Shown here: positions 42,244 through 52,293 of the stretch, piece by piece
Layout: the number at the start of each line of letters is the position of its first letter
How positions within the stretch are numbered: the first letter of the stretch is position 1
DNA from: Marinobacter sp. es.048
GTDB taxonomy: Bacteria; Pseudomonadota; Gammaproteobacteria; Pseudomonadales; Oleiphilaceae
Length of the DNA: 64,000 nucleotides
NCBI RefSeq assembly: GCF_900188435.1
Contig: NZ_FYFA01000001.1
Coordinates: 1,488,001 to 1,552,000, forward strand
Reading direction: 5' to 3'
Program-made: the position numbers and the translations under genes
Notes under the pieces: model-generated
What the model was told of the DNA's origin: nothing
Database searches by the model: none
The model's input: only the letters and a program-made list of their open reading frames with translations

Positions 42244-44127
42244 ATGACAGTTTATTTCGTCCAGGCCTTTATTTACCTGGTCGCAGCAGTGATCGCTGTG
42301 CCACTGGCAAAACGTTTGGGTCTGGGATCCGTCCTTGGCTATCTCGTGGCCGGTGTGGTGATTGGTCCGGTCACGGGGCTGGTGGGGCAGGAAGCTAACA
42401 CCATCCAGCATTTTGCCGAGTTTGGCGTGGTCATGATGTTGTTCCTGGTTGGCATGGAGCTTGATCCCAAGGCGCTCTGGGCCATGCGTGTTCGTCTGGT
42501 TGGTCTTGGTGGACTCCAGGTGGTGCTAACGGCGGCAGCCGGCACGGCTGTGGCGGCATGGATGGGACTGCAGTGGCAGACAGCACTTGCGGTTGGGCTG
42601 ATCTTTGCCCTGTCGTCCACGGCGATCGTCCTGCAAACCCTCAACGAAAAGGGGCTGGTTAAAACCGAAGGCGGGCGCAGTGCTTTCTCCGTTCTGCTCT
42701 TTCAGGACATCGCTGTCATCCCGATGCTTGCGCTGATCCCCTTGCTGGCATTACCGGAACTCATGGACTCTGCCGGTACTTCCAATGGCGACGGCGGCAA
42801 CCTGAGTCTGGTGGACAGTCTTCCTGGCTGGGCCCATGGGCTGGTTGTGGTTGCGGCAGTCGGTGCCGTCATTGTGGGCGGCCACTACCTGAGCCGACCC
42901 CTGTTTCGCTATGTGGTGCAGTCGGGGCTGCGTGAAGTATTCACTGCTACGGCGTTGATGCTGGTCATCGGGATTGCGGCCCTGATGAGCCTGGTGAATC
43001 TGTCCCCGGCGCTCGGGGCCTTCCTGGCTGGCGTGGTGTTGGCCAACAGTGAATTCCGCCATGAGCTCGAAGCGAATATAGAACCTTTCAAAGGGCTGCT
43101 GCTGGGCCTGTTTTTTATCACGGTTGGCGCTGGCATTAATTTTGATGTTTTGTCCGCACAATGGGGCACGGTTGTGTCGCTTGCGGCCGCCGTGATCGCC
43201 GTCAAGGCCGCGATCCTGCTCGGTCTCGCGTTGCTGTTCAAGGTGCATGGCAGCAATGGCTGGCTGTTCACCCTGTCCTTGGCCCAGGCTGGTGAATTTG
43301 GCTTTGTGCTCCTGACCTACAGTGTCCAGAACAGTGTGATTGCCGTGGAAACCTCCCAGGTGCTGTCCTTGGTGGTGGCGTTATCCATGTTCCTGACGCC
43401 TCTGTTGTTTATCGTTTATGACCGCGTGGTGCTCCCGCGTTATCGGCGTTCACAGAACGACGACCGGGAGGCGGATACCATCGATGAGCAGGCGCCGGTT
43501 ATTGTTGCCGGTGTCGGTCGGTTCGGCCAGATTGTCTGCCGGCTGCTGCGGGCCAATAAGGTGCCCATTGTTGCACTGGACCATGAGATCGAGCAGATCG
43601 AAAACCTCCGGCAGATCAACATCAAGAGTTTCTTCGGGGATGCCAGTCGGCCAGACTTGCTGGAAACCGCAGGCATCGAGCAGGCCCGTCTGCTTGTAGT
43701 GGCCATCGACGACCGTGACCGCTCGGTCCAGATGGTTGAGCACGTGAAGCAGTTCTTCCCCGGTGTCTGGGTGCTGGCTCGCGCTTTCGACAGAGGGCAC
43801 GGGTACCGACTGCGAGAAGCAGGGGCCGATGATGTGGTGAGTGAAACCTATCATTCGGCGCTCGAACTTGGCGGTCATGCCCTGACTGCCATGGGCGTTC
43901 ATCCAATGCGTGCCCGTCAGATGACCTGGGCCTTCCTGAATAATGAGAAAGCCCATGAGGATGAGCTGTTCGACGCATGGAAGGAAATTGAGGAGGGTAT
44001 TCGCTTCAGCCCCCGCTACGGGGAACTATTCATGAAGCTCGAAGAAGCCCTGAGCAGCGCCATGCATAGCGACTGGGAAGAACCAAAGCAGGAGGATGTT
44101 CCCATATGGCGACCGCCGGACCGCTGA
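42244..44127 (+). CDS. CPA2-family K+/H+ antiporter (Kef-type)
   Basis: 627-residue protein: about 12 transmembrane segments (to about 390), then a TrkA-N (RCK) domain starting PVIVAGVGRFGQIVCRLLRANKVPIVALDHE, and a regulatory tail. The membrane part has LGYLVAGVVIGP, FALSSTAIVLQTL and the FLAGVVLANSEFRHEL stretch typical of KefB/KefC. No ancillary KefF/KefG gene is nearby, so it may be a constitutive or YbaL-like member. ATG 42244 is the second codon of a frame opening at TTG 42241. Confidence 0.92.
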   Translation: MTVYFVQAFIYLVAAVIAVPLAKRLGLGSVLGYLVAGVVIGPVTGLVGQEANTIQHFAEFGVVMMLFLVGMELDPKALWAMRVRLVGLGGLQVVLTAAAGTAVAAWMGLQWQTALAVGLIFALSSTAIVLQTLNEKGLVKTEGGRSAFSVLLFQDIAVIPMLALIPLLALPELMDSAGTSNGDGGNLSLVDSLPGWAHGLVVVAAVGAVIVGGHYLSRPLFRYVVQSGLREVFTATALMLVIGIAALMSLVNLSPALGAFLAGVVLANSEFRHELEANIEPFKGLLLGLFFITVGAGINFDVLSAQWGTVVSLAAAVIAVKAAILLGLALLFKVHGSNGWLFTLSLAQAGEFGFVLLTYSVQNSVIAVETSQVLSLVVALSMFLTPLLFIVYDRVVLPRYRRSQNDDREADTIDEQAPVIVAGVGRFGQIVCRLLRANKVPIVALDHEIEQIENLRQINIKSFFGDASRPDLLETAGIEQARLLVVAIDDRDRSVQMVEHVKQFFPGVWVLARAFDRGHGYRLREAGADDVVSETYHSALELGGHALTAMGVHPMRARQMTWAFLNNEKAHEDELFDAWKEIEEGIRFSPRYGELFMKLEEALSSAMHSDWEEPKQEDVPIWRPPDR

Positions 44128-44179
44128 CATTGAAGTAACGCTGGGCTAAATTATTGTCTATGCGGCTGTAGAGGTCAGT

Positions 44180-45880
44180 ATGGTTTTCAGGAAAATGCTT
44201 GTTGTATCAGGGCTGCTTTTCGCCGGATCTTGCCTTGCTGCCGAATCGCGCAGGGATGTCTGCGTTACCAGCAGTATCCAGCCGGAAGCCATTGATCTGG
44301 ACACGCCGAGGGATCAGCTCGCCCGCCAGAACGATCTGGTGATTCCGGAGGGCGCGCGTATTGGCAGCATCCGAATTCTTCGCCGCCCCATCTTTGATAC
44401 CACCGACCCTGAGCAGGACAACGCGCTCTATCGAACCCTGAACGCACTCAATACACCTACCTGGGAGTCTGCCTTGCGTGCCCAGTTGGTGTTTGAAGAA
44501 GGGGATGTCTACGAGCCCGAGCTTATTTCTGAATCCGAGCGGGTGCTGCGCCAGCGGGAGTATTTGACCGCTGCATGGGTGGGCGTAACTCGTGTTTGTG
44601 GAGACGAGATTGAGGTAAGCGTTCTGGCGCGCGATACCTGGACACTCTTTCCCAGTGTCGGTGTATCAAGGTCCGGGGGCGAGAACACTACCAACTTCGG
44701 GCTGTCTGATCCCAACTTTGCCGGGTCGGGCAAGAGCCTTGGTGTCGGCTATGCGAAGGACCCGGACCGCACCGAAACCAGTCTGTATTTTGATGATCCC
44801 AACGTCTTTGGTTCGCATTGGCAGGCGGGGTTCTCGTTTGATGAGAGAAGCGACGGCCGGGGCCGCGGCGCCTACCTCGAGAGGCCTTTCTTCAGTGAGA
44901 CCACCGACTGGCGTTTTGGGCTGAGCGCCATCGACGACGAGCGGGAGGAGTCGCGCTACGTCGGAGCGGAGGCTATTGCAGATTATCGGCGCAGCCAGGA
45001 GTTCTTCAGTATCGACGGAGGCTGGCGTCTGGCTGAGAGGAACGACCGGCAACTGAGGTTGCTTGCCGGCTACCGCTACGATGCACTCGTGTTCGACCGT
45101 TTGCCCAACGAACCCAATCTCGACATCCTCCCCGACAACCGGACCCTGAGTTACCCCTGGGTTGGCTTCGATTACCGCCAGAACCGCTTCCGGGAAATGA
45201 CCAACCTGACCCGGCTACAGCGGGTGGAGGACGTGCGCGATGGATTTGTGTGGCGAACCGAGTTGGGCTACTCCGGCAGTGGGCTGGGTGCTACCGAGGA
45301 CCGTGTGGTGCTGAATATGGATTTTCAGGATGTACTGCATGTATCCGAGACAAACTACGCCCGCTATCACCTCAGCCAGAGTGGCACTTACCGTCTCGAC
45401 GAGGACCAGGTGGAAAACCTGCTGGGCACAGTGAGCGTTCGGTACTTCCATGGCGGTTCCGAGCGGTGGAACAGCTGGTACACCAATCTGGCGTTCACCG
45501 CAGCGCACAATCTGACAGCCGATCAGCAGCTGCTGATTGGCGGGGAGAACGGTCTGCGCGGCTATCCCAGTGAATACCAGCAAGGTAACCGCCGGGTATT
45601 ATGGACCCTGGAGCGGCGCTACTTCCCGGATTGGCATCCGTTCAAGCTGTTTCGGGTAGGAGGTGTCCTGTTCACCGACGTAGGCCGCACCTGGTTCACC
45701 GACGACCGGAATAGTGGGCCGGATGAAGGCGTGCTGAAGGATGTTGGCTTCGGCATGCGGCTGGCGTCCAGTCGGATCGAGGTGCAGCGGATGCTGCACC
45801 TCGACTTTGCCTTCCCGCTGGATGGTGATGACAGTATTGATGATTTTCAGATTCTGCTGCGAGGCCGAAGCCAATTCTAG
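44180..45880 (+). CDS. Omp85-family outer membrane protein (BamA/TamA-related barrel)
   Basis: 566 residues with a signal peptide (cleavage near AGSCLA-AE). One POTRA-like region (about 45-150) is followed by a barrel domain. GGENGLRGYPSEYQQGNRRVLWTLERRYF matches the conserved VRGF-type loop and strand of the Omp85 superfamily, and the protein ends with Phe, the BAM recognition position. It is shorter than BamA (5 POTRA) or TamA (3 POTRA). Possibly a surface-antigen or lipid-related barrel. It converges with the acyl-CoA carboxylase, eight bases apart. Confidence 0.87.
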   Translation: MVFRKMLVVSGLLFAGSCLAAESRRDVCVTSSIQPEAIDLDTPRDQLARQNDLVIPEGARIGSIRILRRPIFDTTDPEQDNALYRTLNALNTPTWESALRAQLVFEEGDVYEPELISESERVLRQREYLTAAWVGVTRVCGDEIEVSVLARDTWTLFPSVGVSRSGGENTTNFGLSDPNFAGSGKSLGVGYAKDPDRTETSLYFDDPNVFGSHWQAGFSFDERSDGRGRGAYLERPFFSETTDWRFGLSAIDDEREESRYVGAEAIADYRRSQEFFSIDGGWRLAERNDRQLRLLAGYRYDALVFDRLPNEPNLDILPDNRTLSYPWVGFDYRQNRFREMTNLTRLQRVEDVRDGFVWRTELGYSGSGLGATEDRVVLNMDFQDVLHVSETNYARYHLSQSGTYRLDEDQVENLLGTVSVRYFHGGSERWNSWYTNLAFTAAHNLTADQQLLIGGENGLRGYPSEYQQGNRRVLWTLERRYFPDWHPFKLFRVGGVLFTDVGRTWFTDDRNSGPDEGVLKDVGFGMRLASSRIEVQRMLHLDFAFPLDGDDSIDDFQILLRGRSQF

Positions 45881-45888
45881 AGCCCGGT

Positions 45889-48800
45889 TCACCAGGTATC
45901 GACAAACTTCCCGCCCTCGTCGGTGCGACCACCAGAAGTGGAATTAAGCCCCCTGACCAGCCACGCCCGAGTTTCCTGCGGGTCGATGACCGCATCAATC
46001 TCCAGATAGCTGGCCACGTTCAGCGCTTTGCCCTGCTCGTAGGCTTTGGCCACCAGGACATCGAACATGGTCTTTCGCGATTCCTCGTCGGGCTGGGCGG
46101 CCAGCTCCTTGGCAAAGCCCAGACGGACGGCGCCTTCCCAACCCATGGGCCCGAACTCGCCACTGGGCCAGGCGGCCGTGAAGAAAGGCGTGAGCATGCT
46201 GCCTGCGGCCATCGCCTGCGCGCCAAGGCCGTACGCCTTGCGCAAAATCACGGTGAAGAAAGGCACGTTGAGCTTGGCTGCTGCCACGAACATGCGGGAA
46301 ACGTGGCGAATGGTGGCCTGTTTTTCGGCGTCAGGCCCCACCATAAAGCCCGGTGTGTCACACAGTGACAGGATGGGAAGGTTGTGGGCGTTACACAGCT
46401 GCATGAAGCGGGCAGCCTTGTCGCCAGAGCTGGCATCGACCGCGCCTCCCAGATGGGCCGGGTTGTTGGCGATCAGGCCCATGGGGCGACCTTCAATGCG
46501 GACCAGCGCCGTGATCAGGCCTGGCGCAAACTGGCTTCGGAATTCCAGGACACTGTCCTGATCGGCCAGGGTTTCGATAACCTGGCGGATATCGTAGACC
46601 TGCAGTCGGTTTTCCGGAATCAGGTGGCGTAGCCGTCGTTGATCGTCGCACTGCCAGTCTTCCAACGTGCCCTGAAAGTAGGACAGATATTTCTTCGCCA
46701 CACTAACCGCTTCAGTTTCGTCCTCGACGAGGACATCAATCACACCGTTGGGCCCCATGACGGAAACCGGCCCCACCTGTTCCGGGCTGAACCGCCCAAG
46801 GCCGCCGCCTTCTATCATGGCGGGTCCCGCCATCCCCAGATTGGCGTCTCTGGTGGCAATGATGGTGTCGCAGCAGCCAAGCAGCGCCGCGTTGCCCGCA
46901 TAGCCGCGGCCGGACACAATACCGAGCGTGGGCACGACGCCGGAGAGCCGTGCCATGCTGACAAAGGTATGACAGTCCAGAAATGAAACGCCGTTGGCGT
47001 CGGTGTCGGATGGGCGACCCCCGCCGCCTTCCGCGAATAGAACCAGTGGGATTCGCCATTGCTCCGCCAGAGCCAGTATTCGGTCTGCCTTGCGGTGGTT
47101 GGCCAGCCCCTGGGTGCCAGCAAACACGGTGTAATCGTAGGCCATGGTGGCGCAACGGCCTGCCTCGGGGCCAAACTCCGGGGCGTTCACGGTGCCGATA
47201 GCGGTAATCAGGCCATCCGCCGGGCTCATTTCAATCAGCTTATCCATCGAACGTCGGCGTCGCTGTGCCGCCAGTGCAAGAGCTCCATATTCATTGAAGC
47301 TGTCCGGGTCGAGCAGGTCTTCAACGTTTTCACGAGCGGTTCGCTGATCTGTTTTACGGCGTTTTGCGACCGCGTCCGGGCGGCGCTCGTCACTCAGCAA
47401 GTCAAGACGCTCCAGAGCTTCGGCGAGATCGGCCCGGATGTGCTGCAGGTCAGCCGTTTGTTCGCTTTGAATGCCGCTGGCGTCCACTTCCGCCGGCTCG
47501 AGATAGGCCAGTGCCTGGCCCTCGTTTACCGTTTCTCCGGCTCCTGTGGTAAGTGCGTGGACGATGCCGGACTTGGTTGCCTTGACCACGAGCTCCATTT
47601 TCATGGCCTCAAGCACCGCTATGGGATGGCCGACGGCCACAGCATCCCCCGGATTAACATCGATGCTGACAACCGTGCCGGAGCTGGGCGCTGCGATGCT
47701 GATCGTGCCTGCGGGCGTGGGCGTGGCGCCGGGCCTCTCTGGGTGCTCGGTGGCAACCGTATCTGCAAAGTGCAGGTTCGGATGGGTTGTATCGATCTCT
47801 TGGGGGATCAGGGCTTCCAGGTTGTCTTCGACAAAACGGGTGGTAACAGCCCAGGATTCAACGCCTGGGTGGCGGATCAGGTTCTGGAGCAGGCCAATAT
47901 TGCTGCTTACACCACTGATGCGGAACTCGCAAAGGGCCCGATACAGCCGTCGGAGTGTTGATGGATAATCGCTACCGTGGGCAACCAGCTTGGCAAGCAG
48001 GGAGTCAAACGAAGAGCTGATGCTGTAGCCGGCGTAACCATAGCCATCGACTCGTAAACCGGGGCCCGATGGTGGCTCGTAGGTGTTGAGTGTGCCGGTA
48101 GCCGCGGTAGCATGACCATCAGCGTGCAGAGTCTCGCTGTTGATCCTTGCCTGAATCGCGAATCCTTGTACTGGTGGTGCAGATTCCAGGGCCAGATCAG
48201 CGAGGCTCTGGCCCGCGAGGAGCTTCAGCTGGGTTTGCACCAGATCAACCCCGGTGATCTCTTCGGAGATGGTGTGCTCCACCTGAATGCGGGGATTGGC
48301 CTCCATAAAATAGAAACGGCCCGGCTGGTCCTGGTCCACCAGAAACTCAAAAGTTCCAAGGCCACGGTAGTTAATTGAACTGGCGAGCCTGAGGGCGCAG
48401 TCGATCATGGCATCCCGGATCGAGGCCTCCAGTGAAGGGCTCGGCGCAATCTCGATCAGCTTCTGATTACGCCGCTGGAGGCTGCAGTCGCGCTCCCAGA
48501 GGTGGCTGACGGCTCCGGTACCATCGCCTACTATCTGGATTTCAATGTGTCTCGCCTGACCAATCAGTTGCTCAATGTAGAGCGATCCATTGCCGAATGC
48601 CGCCTGAGCCTCGGACTGGCAGCGCTGGAAAGCCTGCTCAAGCTCCGCTTCGGTGTGAACCGCCCGCATGCCCCGGCCGCCGCCCCCGGCAATCGCCTTG
48701 AGCATAAGAGGTCCATGCTCGTTCAGGAAAGCTCGGGCTTCACTCCGGCTCACCGGCTTGTTGATTCCTTTGATCAGAGGAACGTCGCAGCGCTCGGCCA

Positions 48801-49164
48801 GAGTTCGGGCAGCAGACTTGTCGCCAAACCCCTCCAACACGTCCGGTGACGGGCCAATAAAAACCAGCCCGGCCTGTTCACATTGGCGGGCAAAATCTGC
48901 GTTTTCCGCCAGAAATCCGTAGCCTGGATGGACCGCATCGCAGCCATGGGCCTTTGCCAAATCTACCAGTTGCGGCCCATCAAGGTATGCCGTCACGCCC
49001 CGGCCCGATAAAGCTACTGCCTCATCGGCCATACGGGTATGCAGACTGGTGGAATCGTCTTCAGGGAATACGGTGACTGCCCGCATGCCGAGCTCACTGC
49101 AGGCTCTGGCAATACGGATCGCGATTTCACCGCGATTCGCTATCAATACGGAGCGGAAAGTCAT
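45889..49164 (-). CDS. Single-chain multidomain acyl-CoA carboxylase
   Basis: 1091 residues containing all parts of a biotin-dependent carboxylase: biotin carboxylase (about 1-450; ATP-grasp with GGGGRGMRAVH and EANPRIQVEH), biotin carrier (about 488-560; EAMKM with biotin Lys 522) and a fused carboxyltransferase (about 590-1091; GRGYAGNAAL, LCDTPGFMVGP). This order and length match single-chain long-chain acyl-CoA carboxylases rather than the separate ACC, PCC or MCC subunits. The CoA substrate is not decided by sequence. It stands alone on its strand. ATG 49164. Confidence 0.93.
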   Translation of the reverse strand: MTFRSVLIANRGEIAIRIARACSELGMRAVTVFPEDDSTSLHTRMADEAVALSGRGVTAYLDGPQLVDLAKAHGCDAVHPGYGFLAENADFARQCEQAGLVFIGPSPDVLEGFGDKSAARTLAERCDVPLIKGINKPVSRSEARAFLNEHGPLMLKAIAGGGGRGMRAVHTEAELEQAFQRCQSEAQAAFGNGSLYIEQLIGQARHIEIQIVGDGTGAVSHLWERDCSLQRRNQKLIEIAPSPSLEASIRDAMIDCALRLASSINYRGLGTFEFLVDQDQPGRFYFMEANPRIQVEHTISEEITGVDLVQTQLKLLAGQSLADLALESAPPVQGFAIQARINSETLHADGHATAATGTLNTYEPPSGPGLRVDGYGYAGYSISSSFDSLLAKLVAHGSDYPSTLRRLYRALCEFRISGVSSNIGLLQNLIRHPGVESWAVTTRFVEDNLEALIPQEIDTTHPNLHFADTVATEHPERPGATPTPAGTISIAAPSSGTVVSIDVNPGDAVAVGHPIAVLEAMKMELVVKATKSGIVHALTTGAGETVNEGQALAYLEPAEVDASGIQSEQTADLQHIRADLAEALERLDLLSDERRPDAVAKRRKTDQRTARENVEDLLDPDSFNEYGALALAAQRRRRSMDKLIEMSPADGLITAIGTVNAPEFGPEAGRCATMAYDYTVFAGTQGLANHRKADRILALAEQWRIPLVLFAEGGGGRPSDTDANGVSFLDCHTFVSMARLSGVVPTLGIVSGRGYAGNAALLGCCDTIIATRDANLGMAGPAMIEGGGLGRFSPEQVGPVSVMGPNGVIDVLVEDETEAVSVAKKYLSYFQGTLEDWQCDDQRRLRHLIPENRLQVYDIRQVIETLADQDSVLEFRSQFAPGLITALVRIEGRPMGLIANNPAHLGGAVDASSGDKAARFMQLCNAHNLPILSLCDTPGFMVGPDAEKQATIRHVSRMFVAAAKLNVPFFTVILRKAYGLGAQAMAAGSMLTPFFTAAWPSGEFGPMGWEGAVRLGFAKELAAQPDEESRKTMFDVLVAKAYEQGKALNVASYLEIDAVIDPQETRAWLVRGLNSTSGGRTDEGGKFVDTW

Positions 49165-49398
49165 GGTGCCTGGTTCCCCGGAGTGTGATTCTTGTTTTGG
49201 GCGACAGAAGTCACCATCCTAGAAACGGCATCCGGATGAGGCAAATGAATTTGTTTGAGGGTTGGTTATAGATTTCGATCATGTTTGATCCCTGGTCGCT
49301 TAACGAGATGGCTGGTTTTCCTTTGCCATAGGGTATAGGTTCGGGGGAGCGGCAATTCATTCTCAGGCACGCTGCCGTTCAAAAGGAGCACCAGCTCT

Positions 49399-50364
49399 AT
49401 GAAGGTTTTTTCCAACCCGGTTGGTTCCGGAAATCTGTGGTTCGACAATCTGACCACTGCCCAGGGTACACCAGTCGCGTACGACCCCCAGGCAAGAGCG
49501 TTCGTCCCGATGCCACCGTTTTGTGTGAACCGGGACATTATCGGCTGCAACTGGATTGCGCCCGAAAAGGGGGCCTTCTGTCGCTCCTGCGCGATGACCG
49601 CGCTGGCGCCAGACCCTAATATTTTCAATGCCATGCCGAACTGGGCTGAGACCGAGGCCGCGAAACGCTGGGTGCTGGACAATCTCGGCCGTTGGCACTG
49701 GTTTCGGCCCGAAGATCCCGGCACGCGCCCGGTGTTCCACATGTTGGCAGAGGGGTTGACCCCAGTTGCCATGGGGCACGCAAACGGTGTGGTAACGATC
49801 AGTGTAGCCGAAGCTGACCCCGTGGTTCGTGCTACCCGAAGACAGGCCCTGGACGAACCCTATCGAACCATGGTCGGCCATATGCGCCATGAGATTTCCC
49901 ATATGCTCTGGTGGCGCCTGAGTTTGCGGGAGGATTTTCTGGATGCGTTCCGGGAGATGTTCGGTGATGAACGCGCTGATTATCCTGCGGCGCTTGAGCA
50001 TCACTACCATAACGGTCCGCCGCAAGACTGGCGACTGTTTTACCTGACCAGCTATGCCTCGGCACACCCTCACGAGGACTGGGCCGAGACCGCTGCGCAT
50101 CTGCTGCACCTGACAGACATCACAGACAGTCTTGTGGCATCCGGTCTGACATCGCCCGAGGTGCCACGACATGGCTGGGATCCTTACTCGGAACCCGATA
50201 CGGCAATGCTGATAAACGTTGCTGCATCACTGGCTATTCGGGTTAACCATGTGAACCGCTCCATGGGCCTTTCCGACCTGTATCCTTTTGTCCTCTCGGA
50301 AACGGCGCAACGCAAGCTTGCGTTCGTGCATGACTGGTTGCGCCGTGGGGCCCAGGGGCTTTAA
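49399..50364 (+). CDS. Zinc-binding metallopeptidase family protein with N-terminal zinc-ribbon
   Basis: 321 residues. The N-terminal 65 residues hold a four-cysteine cluster (C42, C50, C61, C64) that looks like a small zinc-ribbon; a central helical region leads to HEISH within RHEISHMLWW, the zincin active-site pattern HExxH; a later Glu/Asp-rich segment (HPHEDWAETAAHLLH) supplies the likely third ligand. Length and layout match the uncharacterised 'putative zinc-binding metallopeptidase' family. No signal peptide. ATG 49399 follows AAGGAG. Natural substrate unknown. Confidence 0.85.
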   Translation: MKVFSNPVGSGNLWFDNLTTAQGTPVAYDPQARAFVPMPPFCVNRDIIGCNWIAPEKGAFCRSCAMTALAPDPNIFNAMPNWAETEAAKRWVLDNLGRWHWFRPEDPGTRPVFHMLAEGLTPVAMGHANGVVTISVAEADPVVRATRRQALDEPYRTMVGHMRHEISHMLWWRLSLREDFLDAFREMFGDERADYPAALEHHYHNGPPQDWRLFYLTSYASAHPHEDWAETAAHLLHLTDITDSLVASGLTSPEVPRHGWDPYSEPDTAMLINVAASLAIRVNHVNRSMGLSDLYPFVLSETAQRKLAFVHDWLRRGAQGL

Positions 50365-50384
50365 TCCGTTTGAGCGCCGGTCGT

Positions 50385-50954
50385 TCAGGCCGGCGCTACG
50401 CCAAATAGCCACTGGTGGGCCCAGACCACCATGATCACATACACCGCAAGGCCACCGATGACGGCAATCACGTCATTGGCTTTGGTGGCTGGCAGCGTTG
50501 GAATGGCCCGCTGGGTTCTGCGCTTCATGGAAATACGGTCGGCCACGGCCCAGGCCAGGAAGGAACCGAACAGCAGAAGATCGTGGAGCATCCCGTTGGC
50601 CAGTAAGTGAGCCAGGGCCCAGAGTTTGACGGCAACCAGCATGGGATGCCCCACTTTGGCCTTGATTTTCCCCGGTAAGTAGGTGGCGAACAGCAACGGG
50701 AATACGGGGACCAGAAGCAGGAAGGACACATGCTTGAGCCAGCCGGGAGGCACGTAGATCACGGTAGGATCCATCCGCGCGGCGCCATAACCCCAGACGA
50801 TCAGAACCAGACCTACAAGGGACACTACGGAGTAGAGTCCTTTGAAGGCTGCCTCGCCCATGGACGCGTTCAGTCGGTTACGTAGCGGCTCGTTAATAAT
50901 AGAAAGCGAGTGCACGCCGAGAAACAGAATGAGACCAACAATCAGTGTGGTCAT
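50385..50954 (-). CDS. NnrU family membrane protein
   Basis: 189 residues with about five transmembrane helices. The NnrU family pattern is visible: LILFLGVHSLSI, ARMDPTVIYVPPGW, KVGHPMLVAVKLWALAHLLANG and FGSFLAWAVADRIS. NnrU was first described in nitric oxide reduction clusters of denitrifiers, but most members, including this one, have no denitrification neighbours; similarity to isoprenoid/steroid methyltransferase-like membrane proteins leaves function open. ATG 50954 follows AAGGAG. Confidence 0.9.
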   Translation of the reverse strand: MTTLIVGLILFLGVHSLSIINEPLRNRLNASMGEAAFKGLYSVVSLVGLVLIVWGYGAARMDPTVIYVPPGWLKHVSFLLLVPVFPLLFATYLPGKIKAKVGHPMLVAVKLWALAHLLANGMLHDLLLFGSFLAWAVADRISMKRRTQRAIPTLPATKANDVIAVIGGLAVYVIMVVWAHQWLFGVAPA

Positions 50955-51118
50955 TTGCAAAACTCCTTTTGGCTTAAGTGACAGGGTTGCTTGATTGGCA
51001 GGGCGCTTTCCATCGAAAGCCCTTTTGTGTGAAATCCTGATTAGTATAGGAAACCGGGACAGCAGATGCCTGAGCGTTTATGATCGGCGATCTGACTCAC
51101 CGGATTGAAAAGGCGCCC

Positions 51119-51493
51119 ATGAAGTTTCCCAAGGTCACTGTTGTATTGGTATCTGCTGCCCTGCTGTTTGTTCTCTGGGACCAGACCCGCGAACAAGCCG
51201 ATCCCATCGATGCAAACCGTCTGACCAATTTGCGGGCCAATCCGGTTGAATTGAGTGCTGCAGTCGATTGGATTTTCGAGCAGATTCCGGAATTCTGTTC
51301 GGATGCTACTGGCGAGGGCAGTGGCGCGAAGGCCTATGAGGATTGCGTCGAAAAAGCCGAGGCACGAACATCCACGTGTCGCCGGACGCTTTACGATCGA
51401 TTCCCGAGTGTTGTTGCCTCGGAGGCCGTATTCCGGGACGTTTCGCTTACAGCGATGGCGTGTCTGGTGCCCCGGTCAGGCCTTGTCGAATGA
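51119..51493 (+). CDS. Small envelope protein with four cysteines, unknown
   Basis: 124 residues from ATG 51119 (AAAAGG upstream; the frame opens earlier at 51080). One N-terminal hydrophobic helix (about 5-20) acts as signal anchor. The rest holds four evenly placed Cys (in FCSDA, DCVEK, TCRRT, ACLVP), compatible with two disulfides in the periplasm. No family recognised. Convergent with the DUF2238 gene. Confidence 0.65.
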   Translation: MKFPKVTVVLVSAALLFVLWDQTREQADPIDANRLTNLRANPVELSAAVDWIFEQIPEFCSDATGEGSGAKAYEDCVEKAEARTSTCRRTLYDRFPSVVASEAVFRDVSLTAMACLVPRSGLVE

Positions 51494-51508
51494 CTGGATG
51501 GCCGATTT

Positions 51509-52168
51509 TCATTTTTTGAAAAATCGTGGGTTGCGGGCAATAAAAGAGTCAATCCAGCGCTCTAAAAAGGAGCGTTTGTCAGGGTTCTTCAGATAGCGCC
51601 AGCCTAATACGGAAATGACCAGTGCCCCGGTCGCATCGACGATCAGGTCCCACATGGTATCCGTCAGCCCGGAAGGATCACCAAGCATGGGCTTTTGCAT
51701 ATTCATGCCGAAAACCGAATCCATGGTGAACTCGAAAATCTCCCATAGTGCGCCCACGCCCAGAGCAAACATGAATGCGAAAAATGCGACGAAGCCGGGT
51801 TTCATGTGCACGTGAATCTTTTCGGTTTCGTTCATTATGTGCACCAGAAGAAAGCCGAGAATGCCCAGCAGGAACCCCGAGGTGGTGTGGAGGGCCATGT
51901 CCCACCACCAGAACCGGGTGTAGTAATCACGGATCTCTCCGAGAAACAGGGACGCAAAGACAAACCCGATGGCGGCCAGTTGCAACTCCGGTGGAATGTG
52001 GATGCGGAATCGGCGCTCAAACAGCAACGGGAAGAAGGTGATGGCGATTATCATTGCCGTCAGAAATGCCGTGAACCATCGTTGGCCCCAGACTGCGAAT
52101 AGTGCTTCACCGAGCAGTATCAATTGCAGAGCAATGGTGATTCTTTGGTGCGTCACGCGAATGCGCAT
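51509..52168 (-). CDS. YjdF-like (DUF2238) membrane protein
   Basis: 219 residues with about six transmembrane helices and the DUF2238 landmarks WWWDMALHTTSGFLLGILG, GVGALWEIFEFTMD and DTMWDLIVDATGALVISVLG, whose acidic and His residues inside membrane segments are conserved. Function unknown in the family. ATG 52168. Its 5' side faces the deaminase operon end. Confidence 0.85.
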   Translation of the reverse strand: MRIRVTHQRITIALQLILLGEALFAVWGQRWFTAFLTAMIIAITFFPLLFERRFRIHIPPELQLAAIGFVFASLFLGEIRDYYTRFWWWDMALHTTSGFLLGILGFLLVHIMNETEKIHVHMKPGFVAFFAFMFALGVGALWEIFEFTMDSVFGMNMQKPMLGDPSGLTDTMWDLIVDATGALVISVLGWRYLKNPDKRSFLERWIDSFIARNPRFFKK

Positions 52169-52293
52169 AGGGCTCCGGGGTCAGTGATTAAAGTGCACTC
52201 CGTCCGGGGCTATTATACGGGCACAGGGTCGCTCCGGACGAGAAACCTTCGCTGGAATCAACGCCATGCTCATCCCCGGCCTATTCTGGAGAA

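Noticed and set aside
51001..51027. Hairpin GCTTTC-CATC-GAAAGC followed by TTTT
   Set aside because: No plus-strand gene ends just upstream, and on the minus strand it lies in the promoter region of the NnrU gene; not strong enough to call a terminator.
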